48,756 nt of DNA from Labilibaculum manganireducens (GTDB taxonomy: Bacteria; Bacteroidota; Bacteroidia; Bacteroidales; Marinifilaceae). Under the pieces are notes generated by a model that was not told where the DNA came from, ran no database searches, and saw only the letters and a program-made list of their open reading frames with translations. This document shows, piece by piece, positions 25,957 to 33,820 of the stretch (the first letter of the stretch is position 1; each line of letters begins with the position of its first letter). The stretch is from positions 1 to 48,756 of the forward strand of contig NZ_MVDE01000037.1 of the NCBI RefSeq assembly GCF_002843385.1. Reading direction: 5' to 3'. The position numbers and the translations under genes are program-made.

Positions 25957-26925
25957 ATGGAATTTATTATCCAACAATTAACTCAGAATCTCATTGATAA
26001 TAATGGGATTCAAGCCTATTGGGAAAGTGGGAGGGACTTGGATGGGATATTATTTCTCAATACTCAAGGACATGAACTAAGTTGTATCATCGAAATAAAA
26101 CAAGAAATTCGACAGTATCAACTTGAAAGTATTCGATTAAACAATCAGAAATATGAGAACTATATGATTGTGGCTCACAGAATATTTCCGGAAGTAAAGA
26201 AGCAGCTGAGAAAACAGAATATTGCCTATCTGGAAGAATCTGGTAATCTATATTTGAGCAGAGGGGAAAAGCTGATTTGGATTGATACCAATAAAGTGAA
26301 GCCTGATACAAAATCAACAGGAAACAGAGCTTTTACAAAAACAGGGTTGAAAGTTCTATTTCAATTACTGATAAAAGAAAACTTATTAAACAAGACACAT
26401 CGTACTATTGCTGAAACCACCAATGTTGCATTAGGTAATATTCCTCAGGTGATAAATGGTTTGAAAGATACCGGTTTTGTTTTAAGACTTAACAAGAGGG
26501 AATTAATCTGGGACAATAAAAAAGAGTTGTTGGAGAGATGGATGACTGAATATGAAACTACCTTAAAGCCTATTATCTTTCGAGGAAAATTCAAATTTCG
26601 TAAAGATTGGCAAGAAATAGAGTTTGAGGACAATGAAACACTTTGGGGAGGTGAACCAGCAGGTGATATACTAACGCAATATCTGAGACCAGAAAAATTT
26701 ACGATTTATACTAAAGAAAGCGCTAATAATTTGATACGGAAGTATCATTTAGTTCCAGATAAAAATGGTAACGTAGAGGTATACGATATGTTTTGGGAAA
26801 ATAAAGAAACGAATAAAACGGTTCCTTACTTATTAGTTTATGCTGATTTGATCAGTCAAGACAATAAACGTTGCCGTGAAACAGCACAAATGATTTTTGA
26901 TGAATACATCCAACCAAACTTATAA
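25957..26925 (+). CDS. abiEi: AbiEi-family antitoxin of type IV toxin-antitoxin system
   Basis: 322-aa protein. The middle contains a winged helix (TKTGLKVLFQLLIKENLLNKTHRTIAETTNVALGNIPQVINGLKDTGF, about residues 125-175) that binds DNA, and the C-terminal domain is of the type that counters the partner. The N-terminal ~100 residues resemble a restriction-endonuclease-like fold (GILFLNTQGHELSCIIEIKQEIRQYQLE), found in related AbiEi proteins. I start at ATG 25957; a GTG two codons earlier is part of the operator. It overlaps abiEii by 26 bp. Named by family; the specific neutralising mechanism is inferred. Confidence 0.82.
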   Translation: MEFIIQQLTQNLIDNNGIQAYWESGRDLDGILFLNTQGHELSCIIEIKQEIRQYQLESIRLNNQKYENYMIVAHRIFPEVKKQLRKQNIAYLEESGNLYLSRGEKLIWIDTNKVKPDTKSTGNRAFTKTGLKVLFQLLIKENLLNKTHRTIAETTNVALGNIPQVINGLKDTGFVLRLNKRELIWDNKKELLERWMTEYETTLKPIIFRGKFKFRKDWQEIEFEDNETLWGGEPAGDILTQYLRPEKFTIYTKESANNLIRKYHLVPDKNGNVEVYDMFWENKETNKTVPYLLVYADLISQDNKRCRETAQMIFDEYIQPNL

Positions 26926-27739
26926 GGAGCTTGCAATACCTTATTTTAAAGAAGTATTTGATATTATTGATGAAGTAATGAGACTTCAAAAGATGCCTTA
27001 TTACTTGATAGGAGCCAATGCTATGGCTTTAGAGTTGTTAAAAAAAGGAATCCCACCTTGTAGAGGTACCAAGGATATCGATTTTGCTATTATGCTCTCT
27101 TCCCTCTCTGATTACGACGATTTAATTAATCTTTTAGAGGAAAGAGGATTTAATAGGGTGAAAGCACCTTGGACCGTTTATTCCGAAAAATTCAATGTTG
27201 CAATTGATATTCTTCCTTTTGGTGAAATTGAAGAGCATGATACGCAAGATTTTATTGATCGTAAATCCGATTTACATCTTGTAGGTTTTAAAGAAGTTCT
27301 GGCAGCCTCAACTCAAGTATTCATTGAGGATAAAATTGCTCAAATTCCACCATTACCTGGAATGGTAATTCTAAAGCTGGTCGCATGGAGTGATCGCCCT
27401 GAAGAAAGGGATAGTGATCTGTATGATATCTTAACGATAATTGAGCATTATTTTGATTTCAATTATGATGAGATCGTAGAGTTTCACAATGATACCTTTC
27501 CTGAAGGTGATAATGAATTTGATCAACTAAAAATTTCTGCTAGAATTTTAGGTCGAAAAACAAAGCAATTCCTTCAAAAGTCGGATCCACTTAAGGTAAA
27601 AATCATACAATTAATGGATGGGAATTTAATTTCACCCGAATCTTCTGTGATTGCTAGACATTGGACTTATGACCGTGAATGGGACATCGAATACGCCTAT
27701 CAAATCTTGCAAGAGTTAAAAAGAGGAATTTCAGAATAA
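26900..27739 (+). CDS. abiEii: AbiEii-family nucleotidyltransferase toxin
   Basis: 279-aa nucleotidyltransferase toxin. The fold motifs are YYLIGANAMALELL (G-x-A/S), TKDIDFAIML (catalytic DxD) and NVAIDILPF (third Asp). The conserved later block MVILKLVAWSDRPEERDSDLYDI is typical of AbiEii/AbiGii proteins. Toxins of this family transfer nucleotides to tRNA or otherwise arrest growth upon phage infection; the target of this protein is unknown. Translation is probably coupled to the antitoxin by the 26-bp overlap. It converges on the integrase gene. Confidence 0.88.
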   Translation: MNTSNQTYKELAIPYFKEVFDIIDEVMRLQKMPYYLIGANAMALELLKKGIPPCRGTKDIDFAIMLSSLSDYDDLINLLEERGFNRVKAPWTVYSEKFNVAIDILPFGEIEEHDTQDFIDRKSDLHLVGFKEVLAASTQVFIEDKIAQIPPLPGMVILKLVAWSDRPEERDSDLYDILTIIEHYFDFNYDEIVEFHNDTFPEGDNEFDQLKISARILGRKTKQFLQKSDPLKVKIIQLMDGNLISPESSVIARHWTYDREWDIEYAYQILQELKRGISE

Positions 27740-27770
27740 TATAAAATATTGTCTTTCCAGTAAAGGATCA

Positions 27771-27782
27771 TGTGATATCACA
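27771..27782. repeat. 12-bp perfect palindrome between abiEii and int
   Basis: TGTGATATCACA is a perfect palindrome in the 100-bp space between the convergent abiEii and integrase genes. It might be a protein-binding site or chance; no T-tract makes it a terminator. Confidence 0.4.
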
Positions 27783-27841
27783 ATAGAGTCTTAATAATTC
27801 ACTTATCTAACACAGGTTTATAGACTATGTGATAATTACTT

Positions 27842-29059
27842 TTATCGAAGCTTTCTTTTAAGTTTACTCATATCTTTGCTTACTTTTTCATTAACTACTT
27901 TTGAATAAATCTGAGTGGTACGAATATTCTTATGACCAAGCATTGAACTGATCGATTCAATGGGGACACCATTGGCAAGAGTAATTGTAGTAGCAAAAGT
28001 ATGCCTAGCGATATGAAAGGTTAAATTTTTATTAATTGATGCAAGATCCGCTAACTCCTTTAAATAAGCATTTAGTTTTTGGTTGCTAAAACTCGGGAAG
28101 ATATGATGCTCTGTTTTTTTAGCAGGATGATCGACATATTTCTTAATTAAATCGTGTGCTTGTGGAAGTATAGGGATATTTGATGGTGTTTTTGTTTTTT
28201 CGCGTTCCAACAAAATCCATAAATTGCCATCTATTCCAATTCGTATATTTTCCTTGGTAAGGTTTGAAACATCAATATAGGCTAGACCCGTATAGCATGA
28301 GAAAACAAAAATGTCTCTGACAACCTCTAATCGAGGAAAGGATAATTTTAGGTTTTCAAGTTTCTGTAATTCATCTTTAGTAAGGTATTCTCTTTTTACC
28401 TCTATTAATTTTGTTTGATATTTTGCAAATGGGTCTTTATCCAACCATTCATTTCTAATTGCAAGATTGATAACCTTGCGCATATTTTTCAAATATTTAT
28501 AGGTGCTGTTATTATTGCATTTTCTAACTGTTTTAAAATAGTGTTCAAAGTCAATGATAAATGAATATTTAAGACGTGTTAATGGGATATCATTTATTTT
28601 GTATTGATACTTTAGGAATCTTTTAACATGGTCAAGCGTCGTGATATATCTTTTTACAGTTGCTTCAGCATATGAAATGCCCTGCAATTCTTTTATTTGA
28701 TTGTTGTGATATTCAAAGACCTGGATTAAGGTTCTTTTGTTTTCCTCAATACCCAAAAAGCGAGCTTTTAACTTCTTTGCAGAGATTAGATCACCATTTT
28801 TAACCATCTCTGTGTGGTGGTCATAAATGCTATTTTTTAAGACATCCAAAAATTTATTGAGTTGTCCAGCACCTTTCTTCTTAGTTATAGCTTTACTGAG
28901 CTTGCTATCCCAGTCTTGAGGATTAATAGATCTACCTGTAGAGATTTCAACACGTTCATTGTCTATAGAGAAACGGATGTAAATAGGGGCTTCTCCGAGC
29001 TTATTAGATCTGTTTTTTCGAATGAGAAAACTAATGTTTAGTGTTGAAAATGTATTCAT
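27842..29059 (-). CDS. int: Tyrosine recombinase (ICE integrase, IntDOT-like)
   Basis: 405-aa site-specific recombinase with an arm-binding N-terminal domain (NISFLIRKNRSNKLGEAPIYIRF), a SAM-like core-binding domain (about residues 110-210) and a catalytic domain. Active-site residues: TGLAYIDVSNL where the first catalytic Arg is expected shows Ala260; then the Lys region EREKTKTPSNIPI, HIARHTFATT (His349, Arg352), LGHKNIRTTQ (His of the third box) and the nucleophile Tyr385 (QIYSKV). Absence of Arg I is typical of the IntDOT group. It is located at the element's right end, starting about 310 bp from tRNA-Ser. Confidence 0.93.
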   Translation of the reverse strand: MNTFSTLNISFLIRKNRSNKLGEAPIYIRFSIDNERVEISTGRSINPQDWDSKLSKAITKKKGAGQLNKFLDVLKNSIYDHHTEMVKNGDLISAKKLKARFLGIEENKRTLIQVFEYHNNQIKELQGISYAEATVKRYITTLDHVKRFLKYQYKINDIPLTRLKYSFIIDFEHYFKTVRKCNNNSTYKYLKNMRKVINLAIRNEWLDKDPFAKYQTKLIEVKREYLTKDELQKLENLKLSFPRLEVVRDIFVFSCYTGLAYIDVSNLTKENIRIGIDGNLWILLEREKTKTPSNIPILPQAHDLIKKYVDHPAKKTEHHIFPSFSNQKLNAYLKELADLASINKNLTFHIARHTFATTITLANGVPIESISSMLGHKNIRTTQIYSKVVNEKVSKDMSKLKRKLR

Positions 29060-29313
29060 ACTATGATATTATTATTAGATCATTCAGGGCAGTTTTTAGT
29101 AGGATTTGTAGGATTAAAGTGGTGATGTTTAGTAAATCTAATGAAAATTCAGCAGTTTTGAAAATATATTTTCAATCCTAATTTTATTTAAGCTGTTTTG
29201 ATTCAGTTTGTTATGATGAGATTGGTGAACAAAGTGGATTCTGAAATTTGTTCACCGTAGAGTACACCTTCCTATTGACTTTATATGTAATAGAATGAAA
29301 TGGCTGAAAATAG
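29060..29313. other. Region between integrase and tRNA-Ser
   Basis: No gene seen. This must contain the int promoter and, if the element inserted next to tRNA-Ser, the right attachment site. GTGAACAAAGTGGATTCTG (29226-29244) and a following TTTGTTCACCG form an imperfect inverted repeat. No duplicate of the tRNA 3' end is visible here or on the left side. Confidence 0.4.
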
Positions 29314-29347
29314 AAAAGACTGTAAATCAGTGGATTTACAGTCTTTT
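29314..29347 (-). terminator. Terminator of tRNA-Ser
   Basis: A 14-bp perfect inverted repeat, AAAAGACTGTAAAT (29314-29327) and ATTTACAGTCTTTT (29334-29347), with a 6-nt loop. Read leftward, it lies about 25 nt after the tRNA and ends in TTTT, a good intrinsic terminator. Being symmetric it can act in both directions and thus insulate int from the tRNA. Confidence 0.82.
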
Positions 29348-29370
29348 GGATTAGGATGATTCCTAAATTG

Positions 29371-29455
29371 CGGAGAGAGAGGGATTCGAACCCCCGGTAC
29401 GTTGCCGCACAATAGTTTTCAAGACTACCGCATTCGACCACTCTGCCATCTCTCC
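29371..29455 (-). tRNA. tRNA-Ser (UGA)
   Basis: The 85-nt minus-strand sequence folds as a class II tRNA: acceptor arms GGAGAGA and TCTCTCC plus discriminator G, anticodon loop CTTGAAA with anticodon TGA, long variable arm, and T-loop GGTTCGAATCC. The CCA tail is not encoded. The gene is complete. It is next to the integrase end of the ICE, a frequent kind of insertion neighbourhood. Confidence 0.95.
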
Positions 29456-29504
29456 AATATACTTTGAGCTCTAATTGCTCTGCTATCTCTTGTGATAACG
29501 GGTG

Positions 29505-29536
29505 CAAATGTAGAATAAAAAATACTTGCAGCCAAA
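29505..29536 (-). promoter_or_regulatory. Promoter of tRNA-Ser
   Basis: On the minus strand TTTG (29536-29533) is followed after 20 nt by TACATTTG (29512-29505), exactly the Bacteroidota consensus TTTG-N19-21-TAnnTTTG. The start of transcription would be near 29498, about 40 nt before the mature tRNA. Confidence 0.85.
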
Positions 29537-29600
29537 CATTATTTTACTTCAGAGAGTAATTTATTTGAAATAGCTTGATCTTCAATTCAATTATTTTTAA

Positions 29601-30542
29601 TTACCCATGAATATCCAACTCATTCATCATGTAAAGTGAGTGTTCAATCGTCTTAAAAATCTCCGGGCAGTATTCATTTACGGCTTTTGGACTGCCAGGC
29701 ATGGTATAAATTAGAGATTTATTCATAACACCTGCAATGCCGCGACTAACCAATGCATTTGGCTTTTCCATTCCATATTTTACCCGAATCAATTCCATAA
29801 TTCCGGTTATTTCTTTTGTGATGTGTTTTTTTACTACATCAGGCGTAATGTCATTTGGTCCAATCCCGGTACCACCTGTGGTGAAAACAAGATCGAAGTC
29901 CTCTTTTTTTGCTTTTTCCAGTAAATTGGTAAGATCAGATTCTTGATCAGGAATAATGAATTTTTCTATTTGATAATGGCGGTTTTTAGATTTGAAAAAC
30001 TCTTCAGCCATTTTCTCCAGTAACGGACCACTTTTATCTGCATATTCACCTCGGCTGGCTCTGTCGCTAAGAGTGATTACCATGGTTTTTATTACTCTAG
30101 GATGATAGCAAAGAACATCACCGGCTTTTAAATTACCTCCGTTTAAAACTCTGCAAAAAATGCCTTCTTTTGGCATTACACAGTTTCCTATTTCGCGAAA
30201 AATACTGCAATTGTCACCGTGACATTTTTTTCCAATTTGAGTCACTTCCAAAATTATGTCACCTATATGGAAACGATCAAGCGGAGCAGTCAGATGAAGT
30301 AAAAGTCCTTCGGTGGTGATATTCTCGGCAAATTCTCCAAAATTGATATTGCGTTTGGCTTGTACCGAAAATTTGTCGATACTTTCTTTGGCCAGCAAGC
30401 TAACCTGACGGTGCCAATTTCCCGAATGAGCATCATTTACAACACCAAGTGAATTCAATTCTATGGAATCAACAGGCTTTTTGATCACGCCTTTTTTTTC
30501 AGATATATTTACAGAGAGTACTGATACTTCTTTTGTGCTCAT
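29601..30542 (-). CDS. MOSC domain-MogA/MoaB fusion, molybdopterin adenylyltransferase
   Basis: 313-aa protein made of two units. Residues about 1-148 are a MOSC domain (SLLAKESIDKFSVQA...GEFAENITTEGL, with CHGDNCSIF cysteines for sulfur handling). Residues about 150-313 are a MogA/MoaB-type domain (VITLSDRASRGEYADKSGP, FTTGGTGIGPNDITPD) that adenylylates molybdopterin before metal insertion. The MOSC part may carry sulfur for or sense the cofactor; that is inference. It is last gene of the moco operon, 12 bp after moaC. Confidence 0.9.
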   Translation of the reverse strand: MSTKEVSVLSVNISEKKGVIKKPVDSIELNSLGVVNDAHSGNWHRQVSLLAKESIDKFSVQAKRNINFGEFAENITTEGLLLHLTAPLDRFHIGDIILEVTQIGKKCHGDNCSIFREIGNCVMPKEGIFCRVLNGGNLKAGDVLCYHPRVIKTMVITLSDRASRGEYADKSGPLLEKMAEEFFKSKNRHYQIEKFIIPDQESDLTNLLEKAKKEDFDLVFTTGGTGIGPNDITPDVVKKHITKEITGIMELIRVKYGMEKPNALVSRGIAGVMNKSLIYTMPGSPKAVNEYCPEIFKTIEHSLYMMNELDIHG

Positions 30543-30554
30543 GTTTATCGTGTT

Positions 30555-31013
30555 TTATTGCTTCAAATTGGTTTTTGTTTTTTCTATAAGCTCAATTTCG
30601 CCTAATACCATTGATTTATCAACAGCTTTGCACATATCGTAAATGGTTAGCAGAGCGATGCTGGCAGCGGTTAACGCTTCCATTTCCACTCCTGTTTGGC
30701 CAATGCATTTTACCCGGGTAATTACCTGAACGCCCTTTTCAATAATACTGCACTTTACTTCAGCCTTTGTAATCTGAAGCGTATGACAGAGAGGAATCAA
30801 ATCACTGGTACGTTTGGCCGCCTGAATACCAGCTATTTCGGCAATAGTTAATACATCGCCTTTTTTAAGGGCATTTTCTTTTATTAATTCGATGGTGCGA
30901 GCCTCTAAGTGGATGATACCAGCAGCTTTGGCTTCTCGTATTTGCGGAGCTTTATGTCCGACATCAACCATATTGGCTTTTCCATTCTTATCGATATGAC
31001 TAAAATCTCCCAT
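30555..31013 (-). CDS. moaC: Cyclic pyranopterin monophosphate synthase MoaC
   Basis: 152-aa enzyme that, with MoaA, converts GTP via 3',8-cyclo-7,8-dihydro-GTP to cyclic pyranopterin monophosphate. Motifs: MVDVGHKAPQIREAKA, GIQAAKRTSDLIPLCHTL and GVEMEALTAASIALLTIYDMCKAVDK, all MoaC signatures including the catalytic Lys in the C-terminal block. Length is normal. Starts 50 bp after moaA. Confidence 0.96.
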   Translation of the reverse strand: MGDFSHIDKNGKANMVDVGHKAPQIREAKAAGIIHLEARTIELIKENALKKGDVLTIAEIAGIQAAKRTSDLIPLCHTLQITKAEVKCSIIEKGVQVITRVKCIGQTGVEMEALTAASIALLTIYDMCKAVDKSMVLGEIELIEKTKTNLKQ

Positions 31014-31063
31014 AAATTAAATGTTGTTTACTGATAACTGCTCTCTGTTTACTGCTCACTGTT

Positions 31064-31864
31064 TTAACCTCCAATACCGTAAAAACTGCCGTTTTTATTT
31101 TTAGTGCCGGCCTCTGGTTTTTGGTTGATCGATTTATCGATTGCCTCTTTATTGCCTAATTCTTTACTATCGAATTCGCTGGCATTAAACAAGCAGGGTT
31201 TTACTTTTCCGTTGGCAGTAAGCCTAATCCTGTTGCATTCCAAACAGTTACCGCCTTTTCCACCTTCAACAACAGAGAATTCTCCAGTGGATAAATCCAT
31301 CTGTTTAATGAATCGTAATTCCAGATTATTACTCTTGCAAAACTGGCGTAAATTTTCCAGATCATCCAAATCTGCATCGAGCATGCGAACACAGTTTATT
31401 TTTACGGGATGCAATCCGGCCTTTTGAGCCGCTTTAATTCCTTTAAAAACATCTTCGATATCACCCAAACGGGTTATTTTCTTATATTTTTCAGGATTAA
31501 GTGTATCCAAACTAATGTTTACTCTTTGTAAGCCAGCTTTGGCTAATTGATCAGCAAACTGATCAAGTAATATGCCATTTGTTGTCATTGCAATTTCACC
31601 AATACCTGGAATATCAGATAACAACTGCACCAAATCAACAATTCCTTTTCTAACCAAAGGTTCGCCACCGGTAAGTCGTATTTTGGTGATTCCACTTGCA
31701 ACAGCTTCTTTCACAAAATCGGTAATCTGCTCAAAACTCAATATTTCATCGTGAGCCATTAAATCAATACCCTCTTCGGGCATACAATAAGTACATCGAA
31801 GATTGCATCGGTCTGTTACCGAAATTCGCAGGTAATTTATATTTCTGTTATAATTGTCTAACAT
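31064..31864 (-). CDS. moaA: GTP 3',8-cyclase MoaA (compact form)
   Basis: 266-aa radical SAM enzyme. The N-terminal cluster is CNLRCTYC (CxxxCxxC), with LTGGEPLVRKG following. The C-terminal cluster ligands CLECNRIRLTANGKVKPC fit CX2CX13C, and the protein ends in Gly-Gly as MoaA should. It is about 60 residues shorter than typical MoaA, the missing part lying between LELRFIKQM and the second cluster. Start at ATG 31864 gives the usual N-terminus (MLDNYNRNINYLRISVTDR) and overlaps moeA by 17 bp. Confidence 0.92.
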   Translation of the reverse strand: MLDNYNRNINYLRISVTDRCNLRCTYCMPEEGIDLMAHDEILSFEQITDFVKEAVASGITKIRLTGGEPLVRKGIVDLVQLLSDIPGIGEIAMTTNGILLDQFADQLAKAGLQRVNISLDTLNPEKYKKITRLGDIEDVFKGIKAAQKAGLHPVKINCVRMLDADLDDLENLRQFCKSNNLELRFIKQMDLSTGEFSVVEGGKGGNCLECNRIRLTANGKVKPCLFNASEFDSKELGNKEAIDKSINQKPEAGTKNKNGSFYGIGG

Positions 31865-33023
31865 GAACAAATTCTCCTTCCGTAAATTCATCAACCTCTC
31901 TTGGAACTGCCATAATTCCATTGGCTAAAGTAAAAGCATTAATGTGTGCTGAACCATGATAGCTAATGGGTACAACCTGATTGTCAGCATTAAAGCGAAC
32001 GGGCAAAAATTCAAGTCTGTCAGTTCTTTTTCGCTGGTAATCTGATGCAATTGGCATTCGTACCATAGGTGCGTTGTAATCATGCCCCATAAGTCGGTAA
32101 AGTAATGGTTTGCCGAGTAATTCGAATTGTACGAAAGAGGAAACCGGATTTCCTGGTAAACCCAAAACATATTTCTCCTTACAGGTTGCAAATACTGTGT
32201 GTTTACCGGGTTTAACCATAAGCGTATGAAACCAGATGTTGAAACCCATTTCTTTTAGAATTTGGGGAATGTAATCGAAGTCACCAACCGAAACACCACC
32301 CGAAATAATAAGCACATCATTTTCTTCCAAACATTTTACCATTGCTTCTTTAGTAGCCTCTTTCGAGTCAGAAATAATTCCGAGACTATTGCCACGAATG
32401 CCCATTTTTTGCAATTGCGCCTGCAACTGCCACGAGTTTACATTGCGAATTTGAGATATTTCCGGTTTTTGGTCTGGTTCAACCAATTCGCTTCCGGTTG
32501 CAATTGTCGCAACTTTTGGCTGCCTGAAAACGAGTGGATTTGCGCATCCTACACTTGCCAAAACAGAAATGTGCTGAGCCTTTAATCGGGTTCCTCTCTT
32601 TAGAACGACATCATTTTCTAAAATATCTTCCCCTTTAAGGCAAATATTCGATTTTGTTTTGTCTTTCGTAAAACGAATGTGAGTGTTATCAATTTCTTCC
32701 GTGTGTTCAATCATGATTACTGTGTCGGCTCCTTCAGGCACCATCGCTCCGGTCATAATTTTGGAACACTGATTGTTCCCGACAGCTTTGCTTGGAGCAG
32801 ACCCTGCTGCGATAATCTCCAAAACTTCAAGATTGTTTGCCAAATCAGATTGTTTACAAGCATATCCATCCATAGCCGACTTATTAAATGGCGGAATAGA
32901 CATGTCTGAAAGAACATCTTCTGCAAGAACCCGATTCAAGCAATCTGCAAGATTGATAGTCTCAGTATCTAACTTTTTAGTGGCGTTTTTTACAGTTTTT
33001 AAAGCCTCGTGAAACGTAATCAT
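31848..33023 (-). CDS. moeA: Molybdopterin molybdenumtransferase MoeA
   Basis: 391-aa enzyme inserting molybdate into adenylylated molybdopterin. Conserved stretches are PPFNKSAMDGYA, KIMTGAMVPEGADTVIMIE, VATIATGSELVEP, VLIISGGVSVGDFDY and YVLGLPGNPVSSFVQFEL, all in MoeA order. Four domains and length are standard. It is second in the operon, 4 bp after the MobB-like gene. Confidence 0.96.
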   Translation of the reverse strand: MITFHEALKTVKNATKKLDTETINLADCLNRVLAEDVLSDMSIPPFNKSAMDGYACKQSDLANNLEVLEIIAAGSAPSKAVGNNQCSKIMTGAMVPEGADTVIMIEHTEEIDNTHIRFTKDKTKSNICLKGEDILENDVVLKRGTRLKAQHISVLASVGCANPLVFRQPKVATIATGSELVEPDQKPEISQIRNVNSWQLQAQLQKMGIRGNSLGIISDSKEATKEAMVKCLEENDVLIISGGVSVGDFDYIPQILKEMGFNIWFHTLMVKPGKHTVFATCKEKYVLGLPGNPVSSFVQFELLGKPLLYRLMGHDYNAPMVRMPIASDYQRKRTDRLEFLPVRFNADNQVVPISYHGSAHINAFTLANGIMAVPREVDEFTEGEFVHVRQL

Positions 33024-33027
33024 ATTG

Positions 33028-33573
33028 TTAGTTTTTTATTTTCCATTCATTATTAGTAAAAGAAATGTTATCTGCAGTAAAATTGAAATTCTCACCATTA
33101 AATTCAATCCATTTATCTGCTAATTTTCCATAACCAACAGCTCTGGTTTTTATATTTTTATTGTCTTCTTTGTTGATCATTAGAAACAAACCTGGTTCAA
33201 TCAAATCCCGCATGCCTCCCGATTCACAAATTACAGGAGTTTCTGCCGAAAGTATTTTCTCGAAAAAGGAGAGAACCTCAGGCAAATGATCATCTTTAGC
33301 CTGCACGTAATAAACCTTTTTGCTTCCTGCCTGAAACAAGCGATTGCTATCCTTACTGCCTGTTTTACTAGTTTCTTTTGCAATTACAAAATTATCAGTT
33401 TCGCTGATAATTTCTAATTCTTTGTTTAATTCATGAAAGTGAGGAGATATTTTAATACAAACCAACTCATTTTCACATTTCAATTTTTCTATCAATCGAC
33501 ATGCAAATAGGGTTTTCCCAACGTTTCTGCCGGTTCCTGCAATTAATAATATGTTCCTTTTACTACTTATCAT
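33028..33573 (-). CDS. MobB-like P-loop protein of the moco operon
   Basis: 181-aa protein with Walker A NILLIAGTGRNVGKTLFA near residue 8-25 and a likely Walker B/acidic region (ETPVICESGGMRDLIEPGLF). The layout resembles MobB, the GTP-binding protein assisting guanylation of molybdopterin. No mobA gene is in the window, so the substrate could differ. It is the first gene of the operon, 18 nt after the leader terminator. Confidence 0.75.
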   Translation of the reverse strand: MISSKRNILLIAGTGRNVGKTLFACRLIEKLKCENELVCIKISPHFHELNKELEIISETDNFVIAKETSKTGSKDSNRLFQAGSKKVYYVQAKDDHLPEVLSFFEKILSAETPVICESGGMRDLIEPGLFLMINKEDNKNIKTRAVGYGKLADKWIEFNGENFNFTADNISFTNNEWKIKN

Positions 33574-33590
33574 TTCTTAAATATAAGAAA

Positions 33591-33616
33591 CCTCCAATTC
33601 AATTCAGAATCGGAGG
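33591..33616 (-). terminator. Leader terminator of the moco operon
   Basis: On the minus strand CCTCC (33616-33612) pairs with GGAGG (33595-33591), continuing after one mismatch with ATTC/GAAT, followed by a T-rich tract (TTTCTTATATTT). It lies between the Moco riboswitch and the first start codon (33573), so it is positioned to end transcription in the leader when the cofactor is bound. Confidence 0.75.
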
Positions 33617-33699
33617 CTTATGTTTTTAGTTTCAACAGTATATAAATTGCTAAGGCAAAGCACATTTACTTAACTATCGGGATCACACTAAATCACAAA

Positions 33700-33820
33700 A
33701 ACACTCCTTTCCAATTTTAGGGTTTAAGCCCAGCGGGAGGCAAATTCGTTTCCCAATTTACCCATCGGTTTATAATTCGTTCCGTTTTGTTGTGGTTTAG
33801 AAATTATAAACTCGGAGATC
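33700..33820 (-). ncRNA. Moco riboswitch aptamer
   Basis: On the minus strand the leader shows the Moco RNA pattern. The closing helix is CTCC (33817-33814) with GGAG (33707-33704). The long arm is a perfect 10-bp GTTTATAATT/AATTATAAAC. The hairpin GGTAAATT/AATTTGCC runs into the conserved GCCTCCCG, followed later by the conserved TTGGAAAGG, as in the E. coli moaA leader. An additional small GGG/CCC hairpin separates these. Location directly before a five-gene moco operon and a leader terminator supports negative feedback by the cofactor. Confidence 0.86.

Larger units (their letters stand above)
3224..29370. mobile_element. Integrative and conjugative element, Bacteroidota TraE-N type, with defence cargo
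   Basis: Contiguous block bounded by core genes (mgsA on the left, tRNA-Ser and the moco operon on the right). It contains an RteC-like protein, HTH/ATPase genes, a transfer operon, a coupling protein, a MobC/relaxase pair, defence genes and a terminal tyrosine recombinase. By eye the tra genes are richer in GC than the flanking core, while the qat and abiE genes are more AT-rich, which suggests separate acquisition of the cargo. The limits given are the outermost plausible ones. No convincing direct repeat was found at the two ends, so the att sites, the true left end and current mobility remain undetermined. Confidence 0.78.

Noticed and set aside
29371-29455. Duplication of the tRNA-Ser 3' end as left att site
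   Set aside because: No copy of the T-arm/acceptor sequence was found on the left side (around 3170-4300) or elsewhere in the window.
31064-31864. Frameshifted or truncated moaA pseudogene
   Set aside because: The reading frame is continuous, both Cys clusters and the terminal Gly-Gly are intact, and it overlaps moeA normally.
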